A stretch of 64,000 bases of DNA from Agarivorans sp. Toyoura001 (GTDB taxonomy: Bacteria > Pseudomonadota > Gammaproteobacteria > Enterobacterales > Celerinatantimonadaceae), in the NCBI RefSeq assembly GCF_005405585.1, contig NZ_BJEQ01000001.1:248001-312000 (forward strand). The letters are read 5' to 3'. Each line of letters begins with the position of its first letter. Within the stretch, counting starts at the first letter, position 1. Both the position numbers and the translations under genes were made by a program. The notes below the pieces were generated by a model that did not search any database, was not told the origin of the DNA, and worked only from the letters and a program-made list of their open reading frames with translations. Shown one piece after another: positions 31,555-40,513 of the stretch.

Positions 31555-32397
31555 ATGGATGTACGTTTACTTAAATGTTTTGTGGCGGTGTTTGAAGAAC
31601 GCTCGATGACGGCAGCGGCCGAGCGCTGTTTTGTGTCGCAACCGTCACTGTCTTCGGCCATTAAACAACTGGAAGCAGAGCTAGAGGTGCAACTGTTTGT
31701 GCGCCACAAACGCGGCGTAGATTTAACCGACCAAGCTCACCATTTATATCCTTTGGCGGTTCAAGCGCTGGGGCAATTGAATAAAATGTCTAGTTTGTTT
31801 GCCAACCTTCCCGCTAGTTTGCCGCTAAAGCTAGCTAACTTTCACGATATTAGCCCCAGCTTGTTTGCTAAGTTCATCGCTCACTGTAAGCAACAACAGC
31901 CCTTGTTTAAATTTGAATTATTGGACGATCAAGATACTCAAGCGCAAGCTCGGTTAAGCCTTGATGTATTGAAGCAAGAAGACGAATTATTTATTCCATT
32001 ATGGGATGAAGACTATGTACTGTGTGTGCCTCAGCAGCACGAACTTGCCAAGCAGCAGCAAGTAGAGATTGCCGCGCTAAACAACTACGACTTTATTGAA
32101 TGCGTGGCCTGCGAAGCCCACCAGCAAACCTTAAGTCTGCTGGCCTCGCAAGGCTTTGCAGTAAACCTTGTGGCCAAAGCCCAACATAAAACCCAAGTAA
32201 AACACCTAGTCAGCGCCGGTGTAGGCATTTCATTTTTGCCTACCGGCGTATTAGAAACCGCCGCCGATTTACAACAAGTAAAACTGCTCGCGCCACGCAT
32301 GTATCGCAGTATAGGCTTGTGCATAAAAGCCAGTGCCAGCGCAAAGCCAGAGCTAAGCGCGCTGCTAGACGCGGCTAAAACTTGGGAGGTAAACTAA
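31555..32397 (+). CDS. LysR-family transcriptional regulator
   Basis: 280 residues. The N-terminal winged helix (residues 1-60, LKCFVAVFEERSMTAAAERC followed by QPSLSSAIKQLEAELEVQLF) is typical of LysR. The effector domain, about 88-280, is short compared with the usual 300-residue family length. The hallmark HTH residues are intact. It probably controls the divergent SDR gene and itself. Convergent with the beta-mannosidase gene, its stop is only seven bases from that gene's stop and no terminator is visible between them. Confidence 0.92.
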   Translation: MDVRLLKCFVAVFEERSMTAAAERCFVSQPSLSSAIKQLEAELEVQLFVRHKRGVDLTDQAHHLYPLAVQALGQLNKMSSLFANLPASLPLKLANFHDISPSLFAKFIAHCKQQQPLFKFELLDDQDTQAQARLSLDVLKQEDELFIPLWDEDYVLCVPQQHELAKQQQVEIAALNNYDFIECVACEAHQQTLSLLASQGFAVNLVAKAQHKTQVKHLVSAGVGISFLPTGVLETAADLQQVKLLAPRMYRSIGLCIKASASAKPELSALLDAAKTWEVN

Positions 32398-32404
32398 TCG
32401 GGCG

Positions 32405-34819
32405 CTAATAGCTATCTGCTAGGTGATACACCCTCAAGCTAGCCGCCATGCGCTCAAACTCATCACCCATATAGTTAAGGCTTATTGGTTGCTGTGGCAG
32501 CAAAGTAAAACTTGAATCAGAAAAGCGTCCGCTTGCGTCGCTTTCTAAATGCACAAAAAAAGCAGGTTTGTTAGTGCTTAAAGTAATGCGTTGGTTTGCC
32601 TCATCAAGCTGAACACTCACTTCTGCTTTGGCTATCGCTAAGCTTTTGTAGGCTTCGCCCACCCAAGTGTTTTGCAGTTCGTCTCCGTTTGAGCGCCATT
32701 GCACAATGTAAAAGCCTTGAGTGCACTGTTTCTCAAGCTCAGCCAAAGGCATCGTCCAAACCACATCGTTAGCATCGGCAGCTATATTAAGCTCTAGCGC
32801 CCTACTAAAGCCTAGATCCCCTTGCCAGCTAACAAACTGCAATTGGCAATCTAGTAAACTCGCACTCACGCTATCGTTAATAAGGCGTAATTCTAAAGCC
32901 TTATCACTTTCTACAAAGCTTAGGTATTGCGGGGCGAAGAAGCGTTTTGCGTGATAATGCAGTTGCTTCCAGCGGCCGCTATATTCAATGCTCGACCACG
33001 AGCTTACCGGCCAATTATCATTAAGCTGCCAATACAGCATGCCTCTACATTGGGGGCTATTAGCTCGCCAAAAATCACAGGCTGTTTTAATCGCCAAGGC
33101 TTGTTGCACTTGGCTTAAATACAACATCTGTTCAAAAGAGGCAGGAAAGCGAAACAGCCGAGTAAACATCTCAGTAATAATGCTATTACCGCTTGGATTC
33201 TTTTGATGATTCTCAAAGGTGGGTGAAGTTACGTTCCAGTCTTCAGGCTCCACAAAGGTTTTTACCTCGGCCAAGGATGGCCAAGATTGATAACCAAACT
33301 CTGAACAAAAACGTGGTTTAATTTTTTGATACGCCGCAAAGGACTTACCCGAATGCCATACATCCCAAAAGTGCATATCGCCTTGGCTATCATCATGCCA
33401 GGCATCGCCGTAATATAAAGCGCCATTACAAGGCGAACTAGGCCAAAATACCCGGCTAGCATCATGTTGCTCTGCTACCTGCTGAATGGCGCGATTAAGC
33501 CTGTCGTAATTCACCACATAACGTTCGCGATTGGCTTTAGATTCGGGGTACCAATTAATGGCACCAATCACTTCATTGTCACCACACCACAGCACAATAC
33601 AGCTATGGTCACGTAAACGTTGAATTTGGTCGGCTAACTCAAGCTGCACATTGGCCACAAAGTCACCGGTAGAGGGATACAATGAACAGGCAAACATCAT
33701 GTCTTGCCATACCATTAAGCCCAATTCGTCACACAGCTGATAAAACTCATCAGCCTCGTACTGGCCACCGCCCCATACCCGCAGCATATTCATATTGGCG
33801 GCTTTAGCATCAGTTAATAGCTGGCGATAACGCTCTGCTGTGTGCCTCGATGGCATCGCATCAAGCGGGATCCAGTTAGCGCCTTTGGCAGTAATGGGGC
33901 AACCGTTAACAATAAAGGTCATGGCAGCACCATGTTGATCTTTTTGAGTCTCTAACGCCAAACTTCGCAAGCCAATTTTTTTCTCAATGCGCAGTTCAGC
34001 CAAACTCACTTGCAGCGTATATAAGGGCTGCTCGCCGTAACCTGCTGGCCACCACAACTTTGGGTTGTCTAAATGAATGCTCGCCACGCTGGTCTGGCTA
34101 TCTAGCTCTGGGATAACCTCTACATGTTGGTCGTCAAAGCTAAGGTGAATAGGCTGCAAGCAATCAAGGTCATGCTTTATGGTAATCACCAACTCAACAG
34201 CTTGCCCTTGCCAGTGCTGCTCTACTTGGGTACTTAACAATCTCGCTTGATTGGCCAGCTTAATTTGCACCGGGTCATAAATACCGCTCACCATTAAACA
34301 AATACCCCAATCCCAACCGGCGTGGCATTGGCTTTTACGCAAACTGTTCATATAGGGGATTTGGTTATTGCTCATGGACGAAGGCACAACAAAAGGCAGG
34401 GTGTCAGCGCGTTGCTTGGCGGCAACATCGGCGCGATGGAAATACACCCGAAGCTTATTAGACCCAGCTTTAACATAGGGCTTTATGTTAAAGCGCCATA
34501 AGCGAAACATGTTGTCGCAACTGGCCAGCAGTTGGTCATTTAAGTAAACCTTGGCCACCGTATCTACTCGGCTTAAGGCCAGCTCAATAAAATCATGATT
34601 TAGCTGTTCATCACTCAGCTCAAACTCAGTACTCAGTTGCCAATCAGCTTGCCCCACCCACTGCACATCTTGCTCGTTACATTTCGAGTAAGGATCTGGT
34701 ATCAAGCCTGCATTTAGCAAGGCTGAATGATTATCACCAGGGATTTGGCAGGCGACATCAATCTCAGGATAATCAGGAGAAGTTAACCGCCAATTTTGGC
34801 TTAGGTTTAGACGAGTCAT
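32405..34819 (-). CDS. GH2 beta-mannosidase
   Basis: 804 residues of glycoside hydrolase family 2, beta-mannosidase branch. Domains run in order: jelly-roll sugar-binding (1-185), Ig-like (195-285), TIM barrel (290-590) and C-terminal Ig-like domains. The acid/base is Glu416 in WCGDNE and the nucleophile Glu507 in SEFGYQSWPS. There is no signal peptide, so it is probably cytoplasmic and would cleave terminal beta-mannose from imported oligosaccharides. AAGGGG precedes the ATG. No transporter or endo-mannanase is adjacent in this window. Confidence 0.93.
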   Translation of the reverse strand: MTRLNLSQNWRLTSPDYPEIDVACQIPGDNHSALLNAGLIPDPYSKCNEQDVQWVGQADWQLSTEFELSDEQLNHDFIELALSRVDTVAKVYLNDQLLASCDNMFRLWRFNIKPYVKAGSNKLRVYFHRADVAAKQRADTLPFVVPSSMSNNQIPYMNSLRKSQCHAGWDWGICLMVSGIYDPVQIKLANQARLLSTQVEQHWQGQAVELVITIKHDLDCLQPIHLSFDDQHVEVIPELDSQTSVASIHLDNPKLWWPAGYGEQPLYTLQVSLAELRIEKKIGLRSLALETQKDQHGAAMTFIVNGCPITAKGANWIPLDAMPSRHTAERYRQLLTDAKAANMNMLRVWGGGQYEADEFYQLCDELGLMVWQDMMFACSLYPSTGDFVANVQLELADQIQRLRDHSCIVLWCGDNEVIGAINWYPESKANRERYVVNYDRLNRAIQQVAEQHDASRVFWPSSPCNGALYYGDAWHDDSQGDMHFWDVWHSGKSFAAYQKIKPRFCSEFGYQSWPSLAEVKTFVEPEDWNVTSPTFENHQKNPSGNSIITEMFTRLFRFPASFEQMLYLSQVQQALAIKTACDFWRANSPQCRGMLYWQLNDNWPVSSWSSIEYSGRWKQLHYHAKRFFAPQYLSFVESDKALELRLINDSVSASLLDCQLQFVSWQGDLGFSRALELNIAADANDVVWTMPLAELEKQCTQGFYIVQWRSNGDELQNTWVGEAYKSLAIAKAEVSVQLDEANQRITLSTNKPAFFVHLESDASGRFSDSSFTLLPQQPISLNYMGDEFERMAASLRVYHLADSY

Positions 34820-35223
34820 TTAGCCCCTTACTGAGCGATACCGCTTTGCTTTATTAAGCAGCCTACGCATAGCGTATAAGGGCGACAACTTAGATAAAAA
34901 TGCTTTGTGGGAAGCATCAAAAATTATTGGTGTTGGCTGACGGAGTTTCAAGAGAAAGGAGGGAAATTTATAAGCTGCGTATGCCCAGAACCAATTTGCT
35001 CTAGCCCTTACCTGTACTTCCCGGAACCTAACTTGTCCTTTCCCAAAGGCTTGCATTATTTATTGCTGATAATTTTAGTTTTTATAGGTAGGTGGCTGAT
35101 GTAGCTTAATAAAGGTGATAATCTAGCTTTAATCAAATGGCTGAATTGGAATATCATTAAGCATCGCTTAAAACATATAGCCAGGCAATCAAGTCGGATT
35201 CGTAAAGGTTGGTTCCACATTTT
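34820..35223. other. Intergenic stretch before the accessory patch
   Basis: About 400 bases upstream of the beta-mannosidase gene. Open frames on both strands (to 78 residues) lack a ribosome site and look random. No tRNA, repeat or integrase fragment is recognisable. It should contain the beta-mannosidase promoter and the left junction of the cassette-like patch. Confidence 0.45.
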
Positions 35224-35255
35224 AGCCAACAATTAAAAGCATCTTAATGTTAGGA
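35224..35255 (+). repeat. Cassette-boundary-like inverted repeat ending GTTAGGA
   Basis: AGCCAAC (35224-35230) is followed by arms CCAACAATTAA and TTAATGTTAGG, which pair with two single-base bulges around a seven-base loop. GTTAGGA at 35249-35255 resembles the integron R' core GTTRRRY except for its last base. It is short for an attC site (32 bases), so it may be a remnant or a chance fold. Confidence 0.35.
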
Positions 35256-35266
35256 ATCAATTAAGT

Positions 35267-36094
35267 ATGAGAAAGGAAATCCCAGCTCCGGTTATTGCAG
35301 TGTTAGCGGATCATTTGCCAGTTATTGAAACCCACGCAGGATTGGACAATTTGTTTCTTCACGCTGACGCTCCCGGTGATCCTCCGGAAGGGTCTAAACC
35401 GGTTAAGACTCAAGCATGGCTACGTAGAATTAATAAAAAATCAGAAAATCCACTGATTGCACTCGGAAAACTAATTGAGTGCTATATGGAAATCCCTGAG
35501 CAGGATGAAAGTGAAAGCACACTCTTTGGGAACACATTCGAAAACCCCAAAAAGGAATTTAAAGAAAAATTAGAATCAATCTTAAGCCGTTGCCATTTAA
35601 CTTACATGTCGGGTGGTTATGTATCTGATGGAAGCTCAGCACCTAGTAGGTCACTAGCTGAGCTCATTAAAGGTAGAGATATTCCCGCAATTGACACTGA
35701 GTTCAATAGAGCATTATCTAAAGTCAATTCCGAGCCTAGAGAGGCAGTATCCGCCGCATGCAACATCCTAGAATCTATATTTAAGACTTATATTTCAGAT
35801 GAGCACTTGGATATGCCCCAGAAGCAGGACTTACAGAACGTATGGAAGGTAGTTCGCGCTAATCTAGGATTTGACCCCAGTCTTGTACAAGACGATGACT
35901 TAAAGAAGGTGTTAAGCGGTATTCTATCTGTTGTGGACGGTATCGGAGCTTTCAGAACTCACGCTAGTTCGGCTCACGGAGAGGGTCGTAAACTGTATAA
36001 GCTAAAGCCAAGGCATGCCCGGCTGGCTATTCATTCCGCACATACCTTAGCACTATTTGTATTAGAGACTTGGGATGAGAAAAGTGCCAAGTGA
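35267..36094 (+). CDS. Abortive-infection C-terminal domain protein
   Basis: 275 residues. The C-terminal half, about 150-275, matches the Abi_C type domain: EAVSAACNILESIFKTYI, a central LSGILSVVDGIGAFRTHASSAHGEG and a final ARLAIHSAHTLALFVLETW helix. Proteins with this domain are associated with phage-abortive systems, but the mechanism is poorly defined. The N-terminal part is charged, with a PPEGSKPV loop, and is not recognised. It starts 11 bases after a GTTAGGA core and ends just before a TGCTAACAAAC core, on the plus strand, like a single-gene cassette. It has no visible promoter of its own. Defence function is inference. Confidence 0.75.
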   Translation: MRKEIPAPVIAVLADHLPVIETHAGLDNLFLHADAPGDPPEGSKPVKTQAWLRRINKKSENPLIALGKLIECYMEIPEQDESESTLFGNTFENPKKEFKEKLESILSRCHLTYMSGGYVSDGSSAPSRSLAELIKGRDIPAIDTEFNRALSKVNSEPREAVSAACNILESIFKTYISDEHLDMPQKQDLQNVWKVVRANLGFDPSLVQDDDLKKVLSGILSVVDGIGAFRTHASSAHGEGRKLYKLKPRHARLAIHSAHTLALFVLETWDEKSAK

Positions 36095-36096
36095 CA

Positions 36097-36117
36097 TGCT
36101 AACAAACGCGGCAATGG
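36097..36117 (+). repeat. Integron-like attC half-site (TGCTAACAAAC)
   Basis: TGCTAAC followed by AAACGCGGCAATGG lies three bases after the stop of the Abi_C-type gene. It resembles the 5' half of Vibrio-type attC repeats (TAACAAACGC...). The complementary 3' half is not present before the next ATG at 36122, so it would be a truncated or degenerate site. Confidence 0.4.
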
Positions 36118-36121
36118 AATC

Positions 36122-36526
36122 ATGAACATCTTCTGGCCTAGAAAACTGTATTCACCCCACATCGAGCTAGGTATTTCGCTGGAGAGAGGGTTATCTGTTC
36201 TCCGAGAGTTTGGGGAACCCGTTGAAACTCGCAATGACAATGGGCATTCGTTTCGAGTTGATTCGCCAGAGTTCGACGTGGCCATTTACGAGAAAGAGGG
36301 TATTGTAATTGGTGTTTGGTACAATGACCCAATCGGCCGCCTATGGTCAAAAGGAAAGTCCAAGAAAGTAGATTTGTATCTCCAAAGGTACGGCGACCTG
36401 AGTAATTGGGATATGCGTCAGGACAATGGATGGATGCGCTATCACTTTAATGACGCAGAAGGTTTGGCAATGGTTTATGGTGTTCACAACGATGTCATCC
36501 GTTTTAACCTCACCCGCAGCGCATAA
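36122..36526 (+). CDS. Hypothetical protein, cassette-like
   Basis: 134 residues, not recognised. It is a small soluble protein rich in charged and aromatic residues with no signal peptide or membrane segment. Sequence features include GISLERGLSVLREFGEPVETR, an FRVDSPEFDVAIYEKEG beta-like stretch and VDLYLQRYGDLSNWD. The ribosome site is weak. Its TAA is part of a GCATAACAAAC core, as in integron cassettes where the stop overlaps the recombination site. It begins 27 bases after the Abi_C-type gene, so both may be cotranscribed. Function unknown. Confidence 0.6.
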   Translation: MNIFWPRKLYSPHIELGISLERGLSVLREFGEPVETRNDNGHSFRVDSPEFDVAIYEKEGIVIGVWYNDPIGRLWSKGKSKKVDLYLQRYGDLSNWDMRQDNGWMRYHFNDAEGLAMVYGVHNDVIRFNLTRSA

Positions 36527-36573
36527 CAAACCAACTCACGCGGACGGATTTCGTGGACTAGAGGAAGTTAGGA
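36521..36573 (+). repeat. Candidate attC-like site, 53 bp
   Basis: GCATAAC at 36521-36527 and GTTAGGA at 36567-36573 bound the element. CACG and CGTG arms pair around a GGACGGATTT loop, and the outer cores pair at about five of seven positions, with an unpaired centre. This layout (R'', L'', loop, L', R') is that of integron attC sites, but it is slightly below their usual 57-base minimum and pairing is imperfect. Confidence 0.45.
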
Positions 36574-36575
36574 AA

Positions 36576-36917
36576 ATGAAACGCACTTTGCTTCCATTGT
36601 GGCTTCTTTTAGTCTCATGCCGAGACGCAGAAAGCTTGAACATCCCCAGTGAAAACCTAAATCTAAGTATTCACAAAAATGGACGACAAACGGCAGAATG
36701 CCTAATTCAGTTAGGTAGCGGTGAATATAATCAACTCAAATCTTGGTTTTCCAGCAACGAGAGAACTTGGAACAAAGCACCTGCCACTTACCTCCCACAA
36801 AAAATACTTCGCTCAGAAAACTTTAAAGCTGCGTTGTATCCAAATTACATTGTTATAAATGACGTTTGGCGACAGCCCTTTGATATGGAGCTTTATCAAG
36901 CCTTCGATTGCACTTAG
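36576..36917 (+). CDS. Small lipoprotein, cassette-like, unknown
   Basis: 113 residues from ATG 36576, with GAGGAA nine bases upstream. The frame is open back to 36426 inside the previous gene but those residues are not credible. The N terminus MKRTLLPLWLLLVSC is a lipoprotein signal with Cys15, followed by a mature part of about 98 residues (SLNIPSENLNLSIHK, QLGSGEYNQLKSWFSSN) not recognised. It follows a GTTAGGA core, like the first member of the patch. Its stop codon lies inside a 13-base tandem repeat. Likely an outer-membrane or periplasmic small protein; function unknown. Confidence 0.6.
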   Translation: MKRTLLPLWLLLVSCRDAESLNIPSENLNLSIHKNGRQTAECLIQLGSGEYNQLKSWFSSNERTWNKAPATYLPQKILRSENFKAALYPNYIVINDVWRQPFDMELYQAFDCT

Positions 36918-36936
36918 TAAACCCACTTAGTAAACC
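36911..36936 (+). repeat. 13-bp tandem repeat at gene end
   Basis: CACTTAGTAAACC occurs twice in direct tandem (36911-36923 and 36924-36936), then CACTT begins a third copy. The first copy contains the TAG stop of the small lipoprotein gene. Confidence 0.85.
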
Positions 36937-36969
36937 CACTTGCACAAGCCGAATTCGGTACTCACAAAC

Positions 36970-37497
36970 CTATAACCTTGTAGCCAACTTCTTCGGTGTA
37001 TCAAACAAACATAAATCGGCGCTCTCCTCACTCCAATTTTGCCAATCTAACTCAGCCTCAATTACCGCCAGGCTAGCGGTAGGAAACTTAATTAAATCTT
37101 CACCCGTTAAGTAGTTAACGAGGTCTTCAAAGGCAGGGTTGTGCCCTACTAGCGCAATTTTGTTTATTTGCTTAGGTAAGCTTTGAATATGTACCAGCAA
37201 ATCTGCCCAGCGAAATGTATATAGGCTGTTTTCACAAGTGATTTGAAGGTCGACCTCTAATTCACTGCCTTTGAGGTATTGGCTGCGCTGTGCTAACCAA
37301 TATTCGCAGGTTTGTTGGGCTCGCAGTGCTGGTGAGCAATGTACTAATTCAAGCTGAGAAAACTGGCTAGCGTAGTGACTTGCCATAAGCTTTGCGGCCT
37401 TGTGGCCGCGCTCCGCTAAGGGGCGTTGTCTATCACCTAAATTTGGATCGTCCCAACTAGATTTAGCATGGCGAATTAACCAAAGTTGGCGAGACAT
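36970..37497 (-). CDS. sixA: SixA-type phosphohistidine phosphatase
   Basis: 175 residues from ATG 37497, chosen because AGGAG lies seven bases upstream. An upstream in-frame TTG at 37536 lies in the proA terminator. It belongs to the histidine phosphatase (phosphoglycerate mutase-like) superfamily. The catalytic motif is RHAKSSW with Arg9 and His10, plus CSPALRAQQT and VGHNPAFEDLV. SixA proteins dephosphorylate histidine phosphotransfer proteins and, in E. coli, the nitrogen PTS protein NPr. It lies downstream of proA on the same strand but beyond a terminator. Confidence 0.88.
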   Translation of the reverse strand: MSRQLWLIRHAKSSWDDPNLGDRQRPLAERGHKAAKLMASHYASQFSQLELVHCSPALRAQQTCEYWLAQRSQYLKGSELEVDLQITCENSLYTFRWADLLVHIQSLPKQINKIALVGHNPAFEDLVNYLTGEDLIKFPTASLAVIEAELDWQNWSEESADLCLFDTPKKLATRL

Positions 37498-37520
37498 ACG
37501 CATACTCCTGCATCCCAAAA

Positions 37521-37548
37521 ACAAAAAAGCCTGCAAAGCAGGCTTTTA
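37521..37548 (-). terminator. Intrinsic terminator of proBA
   Basis: On the minus strand AAAAGCCTGC and GCAGGCTTTT pair across TTT and lead into a T-rich tract. It ends proA and lies just upstream of sixA. Confidence 0.9.
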
Positions 37549-37566
37549 GCATAAGTGAATAAAAAC

Positions 37567-38820
37567 TTAAGGGCGAGCTAACATGTCGCCAATACCGATC
37601 CACTTGTAAGAGGTTAACTCCTCTAAGCCCATTGGGCCGCGAGCATGCAGCTTTTGGGTAGATACTGCCACTTCGGCACCTAAGCCAAATTGCGCGCCAT
37701 CGGTGAAACGGGTTGAAGCATTAACGTAAACAGCGGCAGAACCAGCAGCATTCACAAAACGTTCTACCGAGTTTAAGTTATTCGACAAAATTGCGTCTGA
37801 ATGGCTCGCATTATGCGTACGCATGTGAGCAATTGCTTCTTCTACATCGGCAACCACTTTTACACCCAAGGTGTAGCTTAGCCATTCTGTATCAAAGTCA
37901 CCTTCGCCCGCTGCTTGTAAGTCTTTAGCATTGGCTAAACCCGCCATGGCGTTTTCGGTAGCCACTAATTTAACCGATGAATTGTTCATGCACTCGGCTA
38001 ACATTGGCAATAACTCTGCGGCAACATTTTGGTCCACCAATAGGCTGTCTAGTGCATTACAGGCAGAAGGACGCTGAACTTTTGAATTCTCTATAACATT
38101 AAGAGCAGCAGCCAAATCCACTGAGTTATCTACATAGATATGGCTAATGCCAAAGCCGCCAATAATCACCGGTATGGTGCTGTTCTCTTGACACATTTTA
38201 TGCAAACCCGCGCCGCCACGCGGAATAATCATATCCACGTAATCGTCTAAGCGCAGCAATTCGCCTACTAGCTCGCGATCTGGTTTTTCAATGTATTGCA
38301 CTGCTGCCGCTGGCAAACCTGTTTGCTCTAAGGCTGATTGAATGACCGACACAAGCGCCATGTTTGAATGGAAGGTTTCTTTACCACCGCGCAAAATACT
38401 GGCGTTGCCGGTTTTTAAACATAAAGCGGCAATATCAATGGTTACGTTAGGGCGTGCTTCATAAATGACCCCTACTACGCCTAATGGCACACGGCGTCGT
38501 GATAAACGCAGGCCATTTTCTAATACGCGGCAATCCATCTCGCTGCCGATAGGGTCGTTAAGTGAAATAACGTTACGCACGTCGCCAGCAATGCCCGCTA
38601 AGCGTTCGCTGCTTAGCATTAAGCGATCGAGTAAAGCTTCAGATAAACCCGATTGACGAGCTGCATCTAAATCAATTTTATTAGCCGCCAGAATGCGCTC
38701 TTGTTGAGCTTCTAACTGATCGGCAATGGCCGCTAGCGCTGCATTTTTTTGGCTAGTACTTAAGGTTGCTAAATCAAAGCTAGCTTGTTTGGCTTGTTGC
38801 CCTAGTGTTTGTAAACTCAT
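37567..38820 (-). CDS. proA: Glutamate-5-semialdehyde dehydrogenase ProA
   Basis: 417 residues, exactly the E. coli length. ProA reduces gamma-glutamyl phosphate to glutamate semialdehyde in proline synthesis. The aldehyde dehydrogenase fold shows [11 protein letters not shown], the nucleophilic cysteine in [15 protein letters not shown] and the C-terminal [31 protein letters not shown] signature. It begins nine bases after proB and the two form the proBA operon. Confidence 0.98.
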   Translation of the reverse strand: MSLQTLGQQAKQASFDLATLSTSQKNAALAAIADQLEAQQERILAANKIDLDAARQSGLSEALLDRLMLSSERLAGIAGDVRNVISLNDPIGSEMDCRVLENGLRLSRRRVPLGVVGVIYEARPNVTIDIAALCLKTGNASILRGGKETFHSNMALVSVIQSALEQTGLPAAAVQYIEKPDRELVGELLRLDDYVDMIIPRGGAGLHKMCQENSTIPVIIGGFGISHIYVDNSVDLAAALNVIENSKVQRPSACNALDSLLVDQNVAAELLPMLAECMNNSSVKLVATENAMAGLANAKDLQAAGEGDFDTEWLSYTLGVKVVADVEEAIAHMRTHNASHSDAILSNNLNSVERFVNAAGSAAVYVNASTRFTDGAQFGLGAEVAVSTQKLHARGPMGLEELTSYKWIGIGDMLARP

Positions 38821-38829
38821 TTGGAATTC

Positions 38830-39939
38830 CTATTTCAATACTAAATCGTCACGGTGAACAGCAACAGGCCCGTAGCCATACCCCAGGGTTTCTTCAATTT
38901 TCTCTGAATGTAAGCCCTTTATTAAGTCCATCGCTTTGGCTTGGTAGCGACAAACACCGCGAGCAACTTCTAAACCTTTGCTATCGACAATACGCACTAC
39001 ATCTCCGCGACTAAACTTGCCTCGAATAGCGGTGATGCCTTTTGGTAACAAGCTTGAACCACAGTCCATAATGGCCTTACAAGCACCATCATCCAATACC
39101 AACTCACCTTCTGGTGGAAAACCGGCCAAAATCCACTGTTTGCGATTTTCGAGAGAGGTATTGGAAGTAGGGAAACGTGTACCCACACTTTCCCCTTCGA
39201 CTAAACGCGTAATCACATTTTCAGCATGGCCCGCAGCTATAATCACTTCAACCCCTGCTCTGCCAGCCACTTCAGCGGCTTGTAACTTGGTCGCCATACC
39301 ACCAGTTCCTAAGCCCCCCACACTGCCACCTGCTAAGGCAATAATAGACGCGCTAATTTCCGGTACTACTTCAATCAATTTAGCATCAGAGTTGTTGCGA
39401 GGATCCGCGGTATATAAACCGGGTTGGTCGGTTAACAGTAGTAGCTTGTTCGCTTCACCCAAAATAGCGGCTAGCGCCGACAAATTATCATTGTCACCAA
39501 CCTTAATTTCAGCCGTTGCTACTGCATCATTTTCATTAATGATTGGCACAATACCGTGCTTTAACAACGCTTTGAGCATATCTTTAGCGTTGAGAAAGCG
39601 TTCGTGATCTTCTAAATCTGCTCGCGTGAGTAGCATTTGCCCAACATGCATATCGTAAATACCAAACAGGCTTTCCCAGGTTTGAATTAATCTACTCTGG
39701 CCTACCGCTGCCAGCATTTGCTTGTTGGCAATAGTGGGCGCAATGTTATTGTGCGTGAGCGAAAGGTGTTCACGCCCGGCCGCAATGGCGCCTGAAGAGA
39801 CCACAATTAGCTGATGACCCGCTTTACGCAACAATGCGCACTGTCGCACCAATTCGATCATATGGGCGCGATCAAGTTTAGAGGTGCCTCCAGTAAGCAC
39901 ACTGGTGCCTAACTTAACTACAATGGTTTGCTTCAACAT
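38830..39939 (-). CDS. proB: Glutamate 5-kinase ProB
   Basis: 369 residues. ProB phosphorylates glutamate, the feedback-regulated first step of proline synthesis. The N-terminal amino-acid kinase domain ([29 protein letters not shown]) covers about 1-260, and a C-terminal PUA domain (GALP-like segment with [17 protein letters not shown]) covers about 275-360. It lies directly upstream of proA. The upstream gene is crl, as in E. coli. Confidence 0.98.
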   Translation of the reverse strand: MLKQTIVVKLGTSVLTGGTSKLDRAHMIELVRQCALLRKAGHQLIVVSSGAIAAGREHLSLTHNNIAPTIANKQMLAAVGQSRLIQTWESLFGIYDMHVGQMLLTRADLEDHERFLNAKDMLKALLKHGIVPIINENDAVATAEIKVGDNDNLSALAAILGEANKLLLLTDQPGLYTADPRNNSDAKLIEVVPEISASIIALAGGSVGGLGTGGMATKLQAAEVAGRAGVEVIIAAGHAENVITRLVEGESVGTRFPTSNTSLENRKQWILAGFPPEGELVLDDGACKAIMDCGSSLLPKGITAIRGKFSRGDVVRIVDSKGLEVARGVCRYQAKAMDLIKGLHSEKIEETLGYGYGPVAVHRDDLVLK

Positions 39940-40002
39940 GCTTGTTAACTATTCCAACTCGGCTAAAACGCAAAGCGAGTATTCTACCTGATATTAATAA
40001 GA

Positions 40003-40028
40003 CGCACAGACTCTGTGCGCCATTTTTT
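40003..40028 (+). other. Hairpin with T tract between proB and crl
   Basis: CGCACAG (40003-40009) pairs with CTGTGCG (40013-40019) across ACT, followed on the plus strand by CCATTTTTTT. Both neighbours are on the minus strand, where the downstream tail is only TCTTATT, so its role as the crl terminator is doubtful. Confidence 0.45.
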
Positions 40029-40044
40029 TGCGGAACTCTTCGGC

Positions 40045-40440
40045 TTAAGCTGCCGGGAGAGCCAAATTGGGGGATAACGAGGGAGCAGCGCTAACGCTAA
40101 GTTCTAACTTTTGTAGGGTTACTAGCAGCTTTTGGTAAAACACGTCTAAAGAGTCTTGAACTTCTTTTTGGTGTTTTGCTGGAATGGCGCATTCTTGCCA
40201 CTCGCCCTGCTTGTCGTATAGTCCGAACCAGTAATGATATTCAAAATTGTCTTCGCTCACACGTAGCTCTAGCCACCAGCCAAAAAACTCGCGTTCTTCT
40301 GCTGCTGGTTTGTCACTAACACAAGAGGCTAGGCAATCAAAAAAGTACTGTTCTTTACTACTATGTTCCTTGCGAAAGTACGGCCCCATAGCGGTAAATC
40401 TCGAGGTCAACTTTCCATGGCTTGGCCAAGTCACTTCCAT
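40045..40440 (-). CDS. crl: Sigma factor-binding protein Crl
   Basis: 131 residues from ATG 40440. The frame extends 13 residues further upstream but this start gives the same spacing as E. coli Crl (133) and has GGAGAG upstream. Crl binds RpoS and helps it assemble with RNA polymerase. Conserved positions include RFTAMGPY, YFFDCLASCV, KPAAEEREFFGWWLEL and FEYHYWFGLYDKQGEW. The frsA-crl-proB-proA order (without phoE) matches E. coli. Confidence 0.93.
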   Translation of the reverse strand: MEVTWPSHGKLTSRFTAMGPYFRKEHSSKEQYFFDCLASCVSDKPAAEEREFFGWWLELRVSEDNFEYHYWFGLYDKQGEWQECAIPAKHQKEVQDSLDVFYQKLLVTLQKLELSVSAAPSLSPNLALPAA

Positions 40441-40513
40441 GCGCTTAATCTCTCCACAGTGATGGTTGTTCAACAACATTTTGTATCACCATAATGACCA
40501 CAATTAACTGAAA

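Noticed and set aside
34820-35104. ORFs of 78 (minus) and 65 (plus) residues upstream of the beta-mannosidase
   Set aside because: They overlap one another, have no SD and no family resemblance, and composition looks random.
36426-36575. Longer start for the small lipoprotein
   Set aside because: The extra 50 residues overlap the previous gene and would hide the lipoprotein signal, while ATG 36576 has an SD.
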